Positions 16,727 through 26,495 of a stretch of 64,000 nt of DNA are shown one piece after another. Both the position numbers and the translations under genes were made by a program. How positions within the stretch are numbered: position 1 is the first letter of the stretch; every line of letters begins with the position of its first letter. The stretch spans positions 1-64,000 of the forward strand of contig JBOFDS010000009.1 of the NCBI GenBank assembly GCA_051647245.1, read 5' to 3'. The stretch comes from Brevinema_A sp051647245 (GTDB lineage Bacteria > Spirochaetota > Brevinematia > Brevinematales > Brevinemataceae). The notes under the pieces are model-generated. The model had not been told where the DNA came from. It did not search any database and saw nothing but the letters and a program-made list of their open reading frames with translations.

Positions 16727-18124
16727 TTATGCGTTTAAGAAAAAGGCTCTATATCCTTTGATCATGTGATGTAGATCAGCTTTGTTGATGAGTTCGTAAG
16801 GTGAGTGCATCCCAACTACGCCAATACCACAATCAATCACAGGAATGCCATACTGAGCAATGAACATCGCGATGGTACCACCGCCCCCTTCATCGACTTT
16901 CCCCATAGAGGAGGATTGCCATGATACGTGATTATCATTGAAAATTTTTCTCAGCTTACCAACTAATTCCGCTGAAGCATCTGAAGCTCCGGATTTACCA
17001 CCAGCACCTGTGTATTTTTTGATAATGAGTCCACCAGCCATGAACGCTGCATTATGCTTATCATGAACAGATGGAAAGAGAGGGTTGAAGGCAGCTCCTA
17101 CGTCTGCAGAAAGACAGAAAGATCTGTTATACGCTCTTCGGATTTCGATATCTTTATAATCACCTACTTCTCTATATAAAAGTTCGGCAATGAGATTAGG
17201 TAACGCAACAGAATCACTTCCTGTTACGCCTTTGGAGCCAATTTCTTCTTTATCTGTAAAGAAAGCTATTAGCGTTCTTTTTGGAGTTTCGGTGATAGAA
17301 GTGATCGCAGAAAACGCACCATAGGAACAAACACGATCATCATGTCCATACCCAGCAATCATACTACGATCAAAACCAACATCTCTTGTTTTCATTGTAG
17401 GAACCACTTCCAATTCAGCAGAAATGAAATCCTCTTCAATAATACCATATTCTTCATGTAAGAGATTCAAGACAAAATCTTTCACTTTTTCTGTGGATTC
17501 TTTATCATCGGTAACCATTGTACCCACAAATAAATTGAGGTTTTCCCCTTCAATCCCTTCCAAAAGCTTTTTTTCCCCTTGAACTTTACGGGATAAATGT
17601 GGTAGCAAATCAGAGATCACGAAGACAGGATCTTCATCCTTATCCCCAATATGAATTTCAACTTTTGTCCCATCACCTTTGATGATCACACCGTGGAGGG
17701 ATAAAGGAATATTAAGCCATTGATATTTTTTGATTCCACCGTAATAATGAGTTTTAAGCATGGCAACTCCATGCTCCTCGATAAGAGGATGAATTTTCAA
17801 GTCTAAACGAGGAGAATCCAAATGTGCTCCAATGATATTGACCCCTTCTTTGATGGAGTCTTGCCCAATAATAGCTAAGGAGATATTTTTGTTTTCGTAT
17901 AGATAATAAACTTTATCACCCGCTTTGAGGGAGTCTTTGGTTTCAAGATTTTGGTATCCTTTGGATTCCGCTTGTTGCTTGATCCAAGAAACCCCTTGAC
18001 GTTCTGTTCTTACTTCATCTAAAAATATTTTATAGTGCTCAGCTGTTTCAAAGATTTCTTTTTTACTTACTTCATCGATATTTTTCCAAATATTAGGACG
18101 TTCATATTTCATCTCTTTCTCCAA
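16727..18124 (-). CDS. M18 family zinc aminopeptidase
   Basis: 465-residue M18 peptidase (aminopeptidase I / LAP4 type). Metal and catalytic motifs are in order: AHLDSPRLD (His ligand), GYGHDDRVC (bridging Asp), DKEEIGSKG (catalytic and ligand Glu), SADVG (Asp ligand) and GMHSPYE (His ligand). It likely removes N-terminal residues from peptides in the cytoplasm. It starts 3 nt after the upstream gene's stop codon, so the two are co-transcribed. Confidence 0.92.
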   Translation of the reverse strand: MEKEMKYERPNIWKNIDEVSKKEIFETAEHYKIFLDEVRTERQGVSWIKQQAESKGYQNLETKDSLKAGDKVYYLYENKNISLAIIGQDSIKEGVNIIGAHLDSPRLDLKIHPLIEEHGVAMLKTHYYGGIKKYQWLNIPLSLHGVIIKGDGTKVEIHIGDKDEDPVFVISDLLPHLSRKVQGEKKLLEGIEGENLNLFVGTMVTDDKESTEKVKDFVLNLLHEEYGIIEEDFISAELEVVPTMKTRDVGFDRSMIAGYGHDDRVCSYGAFSAITSITETPKRTLIAFFTDKEEIGSKGVTGSDSVALPNLIAELLYREVGDYKDIEIRRAYNRSFCLSADVGAAFNPLFPSVHDKHNAAFMAGGLIIKKYTGAGGKSGASDASAELVGKLRKIFNDNHVSWQSSSMGKVDEGGGGTIAMFIAQYGIPVIDCGIGVVGMHSPYELINKADLHHMIKGYRAFFLNA

Positions 18125-18127
18125 TTT

Positions 18128-18865
18128 TTATACGATATCATTAACTATTTTTTTTGGGTTTTGCTCCACTTTTTGACAGTAGTGGATATAATAAGAAAGT
18201 CGCTCAGCATCACCTGTACTCATTTTACGATAACGGAAAATCGATATATTTTCTTTATGAAAAATAAAATCTGCATAAAACCGAATATTCATACTTTGCA
18301 GATAGATCAAAAAACAAGCATTATTCTCAAGCAAAGCCTCCTGTTTAGCAGGATCATCAAGTAAAACAGCCACTTTAGATGTATTAAAGCCTTCTAAGGT
18401 ACCATAAATCCATTTTTTATCATTATTCAAATAAATCGCTACATTTTCAGAAGTATTTTCTGAAGCACCGTAAATACGTGGATCATTTTTCTGCTCAATA
18501 AAATTTTGCCGACTTTCTGAGTTCATCGATAAAGATTGAAGGATCTTCTCCACCAATTCATATGCATTCTCGGTATAAGAAATAACCGATCTAATATTAT
18601 ATGATTGCAGGGTAAATAATTGAGATGTTGAAAAGGATGGATAAGAAAGAAAAAATATCTCTGAATCAGGTGAAATTTCTTTAATTTTTTGATAAAAGAG
18701 TACTGAAGTTTCTTCTGAAATGATCATTGCTGAAGCATGTCTTTGCAATAAAGCTGGGACTTCTTCAAAAGATTCAGCTTCAATAGTAAAGAATTTTTTA
18801 TTTGACAAAAGCACGGCCAATTGTTTTGATAATTCCCTGTCGTATACAGCAATGATGATTTTCAT
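18128..18865 (-). CDS. Degenerate receiver-like protein with an unassigned C-terminal domain
   Basis: 245 residues. The N-terminal part (about 1-110) looks like a CheY-type receiver (KIIIAVYDRELSKQLAVLL) but the phospho-acceptor Asp position reads IISEE and the conserved Lys is missing, so phosphorylation is unlikely. The C-terminal half (about 130-245) is beta-rich; a PilZ-like fold is possible, but the RxxxR and D/NxSxxG c-di-GMP motifs are absent. A sigma28-like TCCGATAC box lies upstream. In operon with the M18 aminopeptidase. Confidence 0.6.
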   Translation of the reverse strand: MKIIIAVYDRELSKQLAVLLSNKKFFTIEAESFEEVPALLQRHASAMIISEETSVLFYQKIKEISPDSEIFFLSYPSFSTSQLFTLQSYNIRSVISYTENAYELVEKILQSLSMNSESRQNFIEQKNDPRIYGASENTSENVAIYLNNDKKWIYGTLEGFNTSKVAVLLDDPAKQEALLENNACFLIYLQSMNIRFYADFIFHKENISIFRYRKMSTGDAERLSYYIHYCQKVEQNPKKIVNDIV

Positions 18866-18894
18866 GTACCCTCAAAAGATAATATTTCAAATTA

Positions 18895-18902
18895 GTATCG
18901 GA
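18895..18902 (-). promoter_or_regulatory. Candidate sigma28 -10 box
   Basis: Minus-strand TCCGATAC about 30 nt before the receiver-like gene. The -35 match at 15-nt spacing is poor (TAGT), so this is the weakest of the group. Confidence 0.3.
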
Positions 18903-18953
18903 ATTATTAGTGTGATAACTAAAGAATGGAGGTTCAGATCATAATAAAATCCA

Positions 18954-18988
18954 CAAAAAAAACGAGAGAATTACTCTCTCGTTTTTAG
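18954..18988 (-). terminator. Intrinsic terminator after pyruvate kinase
   Basis: Stem ACGAGAGA / TCTCTCGT, loop GTAAT, with a T-run on the minus strand. Confidence 0.9.
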
Positions 18989-18999
18989 TCTCAATGAAA

Positions 19000-20409
19000 T
19001 TATTGAATTGTTAATACTCTTAAGCTATTTGTTGTACCTGTAGTAAAGATTTGTTTACCATAAGATACCACAACAAGATCTCCAGATGTAAGATTGAAAA
19101 TATCTTTACACTGTTTCATTGCAATAACTTCCATATCATCATGGTTAGAAGCTGTTGTATCCACGATTGGGGTTACACCTTTAACCAAGAGAAGTTGACG
19201 AGCAACTTGTTCAGAGTTAGCTACTGCTAAGATAGGAGCTTGTGGGAAGTATTTTCTTACTGCTAATGCAGCACGTCCAGAGCTTGTTCCAACAGCAATA
19301 ACTTTTGCTTGACAAGATGCACTTACTTCAACAGTACCTTTTGCGATTGCTTCAGTAAGATCGAGGTGATCACCGAAATCTGTTGGAACTTGATCGATAT
19401 AAGGATCAACTTCTAATGCAATTTGGTTCATAACTTTTACAGCTTGAACAGGGAAAGAACCTTTCGCTGTTTCACCGGAAAGCATGATAGCATCTGTTCC
19501 GTCAAGAATTGCATTTGCAACGTCGTTAACTTCAGCACGTGTTGGGTTAGGATTTTTGATCATGGAATCAAGCATTTGTGTTGCTGTGATTACTGGTTTT
19601 CCAAGTTCATTACACATAGCAATCATATTTTTCTGAGCAAATGGAACTTTTTCCATTGGGATTTCTACACCAAGGTCACCACGAGCAACCATGATACCAT
19701 CAGAAGCAATGAGAATTTCAGAGAAATTGTCAAGACCTTCTTGGTTTTCAATTTTGGAGATAATTTTGATATTTTCGCCACCATTAGCTTTTAAGACTTT
19801 ACGAACTTCTTCGACGTCAGCAGCTTTACGGATGAAGGAAGCTGCAACAAAGTCAACCCCTACTTCACAACCAAATTTAAGATCAGCAATATCATTATCA
19901 GCTAAAGCTGGTAAGTTGATATTTACTTCAGGAAGGTTTACACCTTTTTTCTCACCTAAGAAGCCATTGTTCATAGCTGTTGTATGGACTTTATCGCCTT
20001 CAATTTTATCAACAACAAAACGTAAAAGACCATCATCAACTAAGATTGTTTTACCTACTTGAAGATCTTTTGCAAAATCTGGGTAAGTAACGGATACACC
20101 ATTCTCATCTCCAACAATTTCTTTTGCAGAGAAGAAGAATTTTTGACCAGTTTTGATAGCAATATCTTTCCCATCTGTTAATTTTTGGGTACGAATTTCT
20201 GGTCCTTTAGTATCTAATAAGATTGCTACAGGAATCCCTGTTTTTTTAGAAGCTTCTCTAACAAGTGCGATTCTTCCACCGTGTTCTTGATGATCCCCGT
20301 GGGAAAAGTTTAAACGAGCAACATTCATACCTGATTCTAATAAGGTACAGAGTGTGTCTAAATTTTCAACTGCAGGTCCCATGGTACAAACAATTTTAGT
20401 CTTTTTCAT
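19000..20409 (-). CDS. pyk: Pyruvate kinase
   Basis: 469 residues. N-terminal KTKIVCTMGP and VARLNFSHG, LLDTKGPEIRT, the active-site segment ISKIENQEGLDNF (catalytic Lys), MVARGDLGVEIP and ITATQMLDSM are all present, with a complete C-terminal allosteric domain. It makes ATP and pyruvate from PEP, feeding the PFOR encoded just upstream on the same strand. It lies 25 nt after the acidic two-TM protein gene and probably shares its transcript. Confidence 0.97.
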   Translation of the reverse strand: MKKTKIVCTMGPAVENLDTLCTLLESGMNVARLNFSHGDHQEHGGRIALVREASKKTGIPVAILLDTKGPEIRTQKLTDGKDIAIKTGQKFFFSAKEIVGDENGVSVTYPDFAKDLQVGKTILVDDGLLRFVVDKIEGDKVHTTAMNNGFLGEKKGVNLPEVNINLPALADNDIADLKFGCEVGVDFVAASFIRKAADVEEVRKVLKANGGENIKIISKIENQEGLDNFSEILIASDGIMVARGDLGVEIPMEKVPFAQKNMIAMCNELGKPVITATQMLDSMIKNPNPTRAEVNDVANAILDGTDAIMLSGETAKGSFPVQAVKVMNQIALEVDPYIDQVPTDFGDHLDLTEAIAKGTVEVSASCQAKVIAVGTSSGRAALAVRKYFPQAPILAVANSEQVARQLLLVKGVTPIVDTTASNHDDMEVIAMKQCKDIFNLTSGDLVVVSYGKQIFTTGTTNSLRVLTIQ

Positions 20410-20434
20410 GGATTATACTCCTATATAATGTGTT

Positions 20435-22759
20435 TTATTTATTCATTTCAATAAATAGTTCTCTTTTATCATCTAAAGAAAGTTCAGGTTGTGTCTCATC
20501 TCGACCAAGCATCACTATACCTTGAACTTCACCAGATTCATCTAGTACTGGTTCTAGGAAGAGTTCTCCTAATTTTTCAATAAATGATTGTGGGAAAATA
20601 TCTTTCACCTGTTCAAATTCTAAGACATTACCGGAAATCGATAAGACCTTATGCTGAGACAATACTGTTTCAAAAAGTATTGAATCTTTAGAAAGAGTGC
20701 ATTTTTGCCCATCAATATCGAAATTAAATTCATTTCCGTCTAATTCAGCAGCACGGTAATAGCGAATATCAAACTTTTTTAATAGTGGGATAAGTCTATT
20801 AATACGGCTTTCAACTACAGGATTGTCAAAATGTCCTATATTATTTAGTAGTTCATTAAATTCTTCGGCAGAAATTTCTTCAAGATTATCCTGAAGCTCA
20901 ATATTTTCATTATCATCAAAAATATCATCTGATAATGATTCCTGTTCTAATACAGGAATATTATCTATCATGGATGGATCGTTATTTATCAGAGAATTGT
21001 CAAAATCTGGCATAGGATCATCTATTGTCACTTCTGAAAGATCCTCTGTTGGAGAAGAAGTCGCATTAAAATCAAAATCTTCAAATTCAGAAAGACTTTG
21101 TTCAATAGAATTAGCTGCGTTTAATAATTGTTCGTCATCGATATCTTCTTCAAAGGAAGGAACTTCAATTTCAACTTCACTATTTTCATCTTCAAAAACC
21201 AAATCATCTAATTCAGCAGTATCCATCGTAACTTTAGGTTCTTCAATAGTGGAGTCGATATTAGATGATAAATCTGATGTCACTTCATCGATATTTGAAA
21301 ATTCATCTTCGACAGGCTCAGAAATTTCTAGTAATTCATCATCAGCAAGTAATGCATCAAATTCCGAAGTATCCATCGTAACCTTAGGTACCTCAAGCTC
21401 TTCTTGAATCTTATCTAAAGACTCAATTGCAGAAAAAGCTAAGTTTTCTACAGGTTCTTCGGTAAATGAGGTATCCACAGTTAGTTCAGGATTAATAATT
21501 ATAGAATCTAAATTATGGTCTTCAAGATCATTTGCTAGATCGTCTAAGGAAATTTCGGCAAGATCTTCAAAATCTGAAGGGAGATTTAAGCCTTCTTCAT
21601 CTTGTTCAGAATACGTTGGGATCGTAGCATTTTCAAGATCTAAATCCTCAGTATTAGTAAAGAAGTCATCGTTAAGATCATCTGTCTCCATAACAAAATC
21701 CATGGAAGCCAGTTCAGCACTTGAGGAAGTTTCTTCCGCACCAATCTCTCTTAACTCATCTTGATGATCATCGAAATCAATTTCTTTCACAACGCCGTAT
21801 TGAACAGCATCGTTCATCATTGCTTCTGAAGCACTTTCATCATAGGTTACATTATTTTCAATATCAGAGACAAGCTGGGACACGGAGTCATATTGATTTG
21901 AGACCATTGTTTGGCGAAGAAAATCATCTTGATCTACCGATTCAAATTCAATATATCTCATATAACTAAGTAACAACATGACACCTAGTAAGACAAGTAA
22001 CAAGATAGCTAAAGACCCAAAAATAGGAACATAGATCTTATTACCAAAATAAAAAAGAAGTGGAGAAAAATAAGGTACTTTTAACTGAGAAACAATATTT
22101 TCATTCAATTCATCTCTAGAGATACGGAATTTTTGAGCTAAAGTTGAGATTAATTTAGGAGAGAGTGATCTGGTATCATCTATTAATAAAACAGGTGATT
22201 CGGTATTTACAGCCCTCATATGGATTTTAGAAAATGGAAGTCCCTCAAGAATAACATCCGAAGGAAATTTAGCAATAACGTAGCCACCAAGTAACTGTTC
22301 CGAAACAGATGGGTCTTGAAAACGAACCATACCCACCATTGTATCCTCATCTGTAAAGAAAAATGACGGTTCTGTTGTTGTATTCCAAGAAATAACATTT
22401 GAATAGATAGATTTACCTGTCAAAAATAATTCCGTAGAAAATAAAATAACACCTTGAGGATTCACAAGATACAAAGAAGTTAAATCAGTCTGTTTTGAAT
22501 AATTAAAATCAGATGTTGTGAGAGCACGTTTTGAAAAAATTTCAGCAATTTTATGAGATTGACCAATTTCTTGCATCCCTAAAATAAAAAAAGACGCATT
22601 TTCAGAGATCTTTTTCTCAAAAGATCTACTTTTTTTATCGAAATGCTTCGCACGAGCTTTATAAATAAACCCTGATTGTGCAATGATTGCTATAGAAAGA
22701 AATAAGGCCAGAGCAAAACTTAAGATGATACCTGATAGCAATAAATTTTTATTACGCAT
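20435..22759 (-). CDS. Two-TM sensor-like protein with a long acidic cytoplasmic region
   Basis: 774 residues, not assigned to a named family. TM1 (about 7-29) and TM2 (about 245-267) flank a roughly 215-residue outer domain with a Cache/PAS-like feel (LTSLYLVNPQGVILFST). After TM2 comes a low-complexity region of about 350 residues very rich in Asp/Glu/Ser, with motif copies around VTMDTSEFD and VTMDTAELD. A folded C-terminal domain of about 150 residues (DIRYYRAAELDGNEF to GIVMLGRDE) ends the protein; it might be GAF-like. No kinase, methyl-accepting or cyclase signature. Upstream of pyk. Confidence 0.75.
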   Translation of the reverse strand: MRNKNLLLSGIILSFALALFLSIAIIAQSGFIYKARAKHFDKKSRSFEKKISENASFFILGMQEIGQSHKIAEIFSKRALTTSDFNYSKQTDLTSLYLVNPQGVILFSTELFLTGKSIYSNVISWNTTTEPSFFFTDEDTMVGMVRFQDPSVSEQLLGGYVIAKFPSDVILEGLPFSKIHMRAVNTESPVLLIDDTRSLSPKLISTLAQKFRISRDELNENIVSQLKVPYFSPLLFYFGNKIYVPIFGSLAILLLVLLGVMLLLSYMRYIEFESVDQDDFLRQTMVSNQYDSVSQLVSDIENNVTYDESASEAMMNDAVQYGVVKEIDFDDHQDELREIGAEETSSSAELASMDFVMETDDLNDDFFTNTEDLDLENATIPTYSEQDEEGLNLPSDFEDLAEISLDDLANDLEDHNLDSIIINPELTVDTSFTEEPVENLAFSAIESLDKIQEELEVPKVTMDTSEFDALLADDELLEISEPVEDEFSNIDEVTSDLSSNIDSTIEEPKVTMDTAELDDLVFEDENSEVEIEVPSFEEDIDDEQLLNAANSIEQSLSEFEDFDFNATSSPTEDLSEVTIDDPMPDFDNSLINNDPSMIDNIPVLEQESLSDDIFDDNENIELQDNLEEISAEEFNELLNNIGHFDNPVVESRINRLIPLLKKFDIRYYRAAELDGNEFNFDIDGQKCTLSKDSILFETVLSQHKVLSISGNVLEFEQVKDIFPQSFIEKLGELFLEPVLDESGEVQGIVMLGRDETQPELSLDDKRELFIEMNK

Positions 22760-22794
22760 ATTATCTCCAGAAAATATAAGAATAATATTTTTAT

Positions 22795-22823
22795 ATTATA
22801 CTCTATAATTATGAAACAATCTA
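22795..22823 (-). promoter_or_regulatory. Possible promoter of the acidic-protein/pyk unit
   Basis: Minus-strand TAGATT, 17 nt, TATAAT: perfect -10 but weak -35. Confidence 0.4.
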
Positions 22824-22868
22824 CTAAATTGATGAAAAAAATAAGAAAAAAGTTGTTTTTTTATAAGA

Positions 22869-22899
22869 AATATCCCCCCAAGTTTTGGGAGGATATTTT
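22869..22899 (-). terminator. Hairpin after PFOR, probable terminator
   Basis: ATATCC-CCCCAA / TTGGGAGGATAT stem with a short loop, but only an interrupted T-tract follows on the minus strand. Confidence 0.6.
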
Positions 22900-22907
22900 G
22901 AGTATAT

Positions 22908-25900
22908 TTATTCTACAGAATAATCGATAGAAGCGAGACGCTTGTAATGTTTGAAACGATCTTTTGCCTGTTCTTCAGCAAGAGCAAATAATTCTTTCGC
23001 TCTCTCTGGGAAGGCACGACCTAACGCACTAAAGCGAACTTCATGTCCAATAAATTGCTGGAACAATTCAAAGTTAGGTTCTTTGGAATCGAGGACAAAT
23101 GGATTTTTACCTTCTGCCATAAGCATTGGGTTGTATCTCCATAAGTGCCAATAACCAGAATCGACAGCCAATTTTTCTTCGGATTGAGCATTGACAAGTC
23201 CACCTTTAAGACCGTGAGCAATACATGGTGAGTACGCAATGATCAAGGATGGTCCTGGATATGCTTCAGCTTCTTGGATGACTTTGAGTGCGTGTGCTTT
23301 GTTGGATCCCATAGAGATCTGACCAACATAGATATGTCCATATGTTGACATCATCAAACCAAGATTCTTCTTCGCATTGGGTTTACCGGATTGAGCAAAC
23401 AATGCTTGAGCACCGATAGGAGTTGATTTAGAAGCTTGTCCACCTGTATTAGAATACACTTCTGTATCTAAGACAAGGACGTTGATATTTTCGTTGTTGG
23501 AAAGAACGTGATCCAATCCGCCAAATCCAATATCATAAGCCCAACCATCACCACCAAAGAGCCACATAGAGGACTTCACGAGGTAGTCTTGGAGTTCTTT
23601 GATTTTCAATGCAATAGGACTATTTTCAGATTTCAATGCTTCTTTAAGATTTGCTGTTACTTCACGAGTTTTTTCTGCATCGTCACCATGATCCAACCAG
23701 TCTTGGAAAGCTTGAATATTGGATACAGCTTTTTCAGCGATAGCTTGTTGGATATAACCTACTGCTCTTTCTCTGAGTTTTTGGCGTGCTTTGTACATAC
23801 CAAAACCAAATTCCGCGTTATCTTCAAAGAGAGAGTTTGCCCAGGTAGGACCTTGGCCAAGCTCGTTTGTGGAATAAGGTGTGGATGGCATGGAACCACC
23901 GTAGATAGAGGTACATCCTGTTGTATTTGCAATCATCATACGATCACCAAATAATTGGGTCACGAGCTTGATATAAGGAGTTTCCCCACAACCAGGACAT
24001 GCCGCATGGAATTCAAATAATGGTTGCTCAAATTGAACAGCTTTTGCATTATTTTTACCAAATGGGTTTTTAGGCTTACAGTTTGTAAAGAGCCAGTCAA
24101 AGTTTTCTTGTTCTTTTTCATGTACCGCAACAGCCTCCATAGCAAGGGCTTTGTTGCCACCTTTTCCTGGACATACATCCACACAAGCTGAACATCCTGT
24201 ACAGTCAGCTACAGAAATAGAGATATTATACTGCAAGTCTGCCGCACCTGTTGCAGCCAATGTTCTAAGGGTTTCAGGAGCTTTTTCTTTTTCTTCATTA
24301 GTCAACAAGAATGGTCTGATCACAGCGTGTGGACAGACGAAAGCACACTGGTTACATTGGATACAATTATCTTCCATCCAATTAGGTACAAGATCTGAAA
24401 TATAACGTTTTTCATATCTTGTAGATCCAGACATCACTGTACCATCTACAAATTCACCCGCAAAAGCACTAACAGGAAGTGAGTCACCTTTTAATTGGTT
24501 CACTGCTGCAGCGATTGTTTTGATAAAGGCTGGAGCATTTTCAAACTGTTGTAATTCAAACTCACCTTCAAGATCTTTCCACTCGGATTTTATGGTAACT
24601 TTATGAAGTTTTTCTGCTGCAGCGTCGATCGCTTTATAGTTCATTTCAACAATAGCTTCCCCTTTACGGATATAACTTTTGTGAGCAGATTTTTTCATTA
24701 ATTCAACAGCTTGATCATAAGGAAGAATATCAGCAAGCTTAAAGAATGCAGATTGGAGGATAGTATTAGATTGACGCATACCAATTTCACGAGCAACAGC
24801 ATTTGCATTGATGATATAGAAGTTAATATCATTTTCTGCAAGGTAGCGTTTGATGTGAACAGGGAGTTTTTCTTCTAATTCAGCTTCTGTCCAAGAGGTA
24901 TTCAATAAGAAAGTACCACCTTTTCTGAGTCCTTTAAGAAGATCATATTTATAGATATAAGAAGGTACAGAACAGCTAATAAAACTTGCGCTTTGAATTA
25001 AGTAAGGAAGATTGATTTCTTCTTTACCAAAACGAAGATTAGAAATAGTATAACCACCACTCTTCTTAGAGTCATAATCAAAGTAAGCTTGAATTTTTAG
25101 ATCTGTATTATCACCGATGATGGAGATAGAGTTTTTATTTGCACCAACAGTACCGTCAGAACCTATACCATAGAATTTACATTCAATAGTACCTTCTGGA
25201 ACAACATTAAGTTCCTCTTGTACTAATAATGATTTAAAGGAAACGTCATCGACAATACCGATAGTAAAGTCATTTTTAGGTTCGGATAAAGAGAGATTTT
25301 CAAATGCAGCAACAATTTGACCTGGAGTTACGTCTTTGGAAGAAAGACCACCACGTCCACCCACGATGATAGGGCTTTGAGCTTGATCAGAGAATGCCTC
25401 ACAGACATCTAAGTACAGTGGTTCTCCAGCAGAACCCAATTCTTTAGAACGGTCAATGACAGCAATTCTTTTGACAGATGCAGGAATAGCAGCAAGGACA
25501 TGTTTTGTTGGGAAAGGTCTATACAAATGAATCGCGAGGACAGCAACTTTTTCACCTTTTGCAGTAAGTGTATCTACCACAGATTTAGCAGTTTGCGCCA
25601 TGGATCCCATCAAAATAATGAGACGTTCTGCGTCCGGTGCACCATGATAGTCCACTGTTTTGAGTTGACGTCCGAGTACTTTGGATACTTCATCCATTGT
25701 TTCTTGGATCGCATCAGCTAAATTGTCATAATAAGGGTTACGAGCCTCAAAAGCTTGGAAGTAAATATCTGGAGTTTGAGCAGTTCCTCTAGTTACAGGA
25801 CGATCTGGAGAAAGTCCTCTTTTACGGAAGTCATTGATATGATCGAAGTTTGCCAAATCTTTATAATCATCATAGCTTAAGACTTCGATTTTTTGAATTT

Positions 25901-26435
25901 CATGAGAAGTACGGAACCCATCATAGAAATGAATGAAAGGAACACTAGTTTTGAGAGTAGCAAGGTGTGCAACGATAGCATAGTCATGAGATTCTTGAAC
26001 AGAGTTGGAACAAAGCATTGCCCAACCAAGTTGACGACAAGCCATCACGTCACTATGATCTCCATAGATAGAAAGCGCATGTGTAGCAACTGTTCTTGAA
26101 GGAACGTGGAAAACAGTAGGAAGTAATTCCCCTGCAATCTTGTACATATTAGGAATCATCAACAACAAGCCTTGTGACGCTGTAAATGTTGTTGTAAGCG
26201 CTCCAGCCTGTAATGAACCGTGAACAGCACCTGCTGCACCAGCTTCTGATTGGAGCTCAGAGACAATCATTGTGTCTCCAAAAATATTTTTCACTCCCTG
26301 TGCTGACCAAGCATCACAATGCTCTGCCAACGGAGTGGAAGGTGTGATAGGATAAATTGCTGCGACTTCACTAAAAGCATATGCGACATAAGCCGCTGCT
26401 TTGTTTCCGTCCATGATCATTCTCTGTACAGCCAT
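22908..26435 (-). CDS. nifJ: Pyruvate:ferredoxin (flavodoxin) oxidoreductase
   Basis: 1175-residue single-chain PFOR, which oxidises pyruvate to acetyl-CoA and CO2 and reduces ferredoxin in the anaerobic cytoplasm. Domain I starts YPITPSTPLAE. Two [4Fe-4S] ferredoxin motifs lie at CIQCNQCAFVCP (691-702) and CTGCSACVDVCP (745-756). The proximal-cluster and TPP region shows CPGCGETPY and GGDGWAYDIGFGGLDHV with NTGGQASKSTP. All domains are intact. It stands between recR and the pyk unit; pyruvate kinase downstream fits a glycolysis-to-acetyl-CoA route. Confidence 0.97.
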   Translation of the reverse strand: MAVQRMIMDGNKAAAYVAYAFSEVAAIYPITPSTPLAEHCDAWSAQGVKNIFGDTMIVSELQSEAGAAGAVHGSLQAGALTTTFTASQGLLLMIPNMYKIAGELLPTVFHVPSRTVATHALSIYGDHSDVMACRQLGWAMLCSNSVQESHDYAIVAHLATLKTSVPFIHFYDGFRTSHEIQKIEVLSYDDYKDLANFDHINDFRKRGLSPDRPVTRGTAQTPDIYFQAFEARNPYYDNLADAIQETMDEVSKVLGRQLKTVDYHGAPDAERLIILMGSMAQTAKSVVDTLTAKGEKVAVLAIHLYRPFPTKHVLAAIPASVKRIAVIDRSKELGSAGEPLYLDVCEAFSDQAQSPIIVGGRGGLSSKDVTPGQIVAAFENLSLSEPKNDFTIGIVDDVSFKSLLVQEELNVVPEGTIECKFYGIGSDGTVGANKNSISIIGDNTDLKIQAYFDYDSKKSGGYTISNLRFGKEEINLPYLIQSASFISCSVPSYIYKYDLLKGLRKGGTFLLNTSWTEAELEEKLPVHIKRYLAENDINFYIINANAVAREIGMRQSNTILQSAFFKLADILPYDQAVELMKKSAHKSYIRKGEAIVEMNYKAIDAAAEKLHKVTIKSEWKDLEGEFELQQFENAPAFIKTIAAAVNQLKGDSLPVSAFAGEFVDGTVMSGSTRYEKRYISDLVPNWMEDNCIQCNQCAFVCPHAVIRPFLLTNEEKEKAPETLRTLAATGAADLQYNISISVADCTGCSACVDVCPGKGGNKALAMEAVAVHEKEQENFDWLFTNCKPKNPFGKNNAKAVQFEQPLFEFHAACPGCGETPYIKLVTQLFGDRMMIANTTGCTSIYGGSMPSTPYSTNELGQGPTWANSLFEDNAEFGFGMYKARQKLRERAVGYIQQAIAEKAVSNIQAFQDWLDHGDDAEKTREVTANLKEALKSENSPIALKIKELQDYLVKSSMWLFGGDGWAYDIGFGGLDHVLSNNENINVLVLDTEVYSNTGGQASKSTPIGAQALFAQSGKPNAKKNLGLMMSTYGHIYVGQISMGSNKAHALKVIQEAEAYPGPSLIIAYSPCIAHGLKGGLVNAQSEEKLAVDSGYWHLWRYNPMLMAEGKNPFVLDSKEPNFELFQQFIGHEVRFSALGRAFPERAKELFALAEEQAKDRFKHYKRLASIDYSVE

Positions 26436-26457
26436 AAAAACCGCCTATAAAATTTAT

Positions 26458-26475
26458 AATTTATAATTATAAATT
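26458..26475. promoter_or_regulatory. 18-bp perfect palindrome upstream of PFOR
   Basis: AATTTATAATTATAAATT lies 23 nt before the PFOR start, in an AT-only stretch. It may be an operator or just AT-rich promoter DNA. Confidence 0.35.
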
Positions 26476-26495
26476 TATAATTTAATTATATATTG

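Noticed and set aside
20970..21407. 145-codon Ser-rich ORF opposite the acidic protein
   Set aside because: Antisense shadow of Glu/Asp/Ser codons, no ribosome site or domain.
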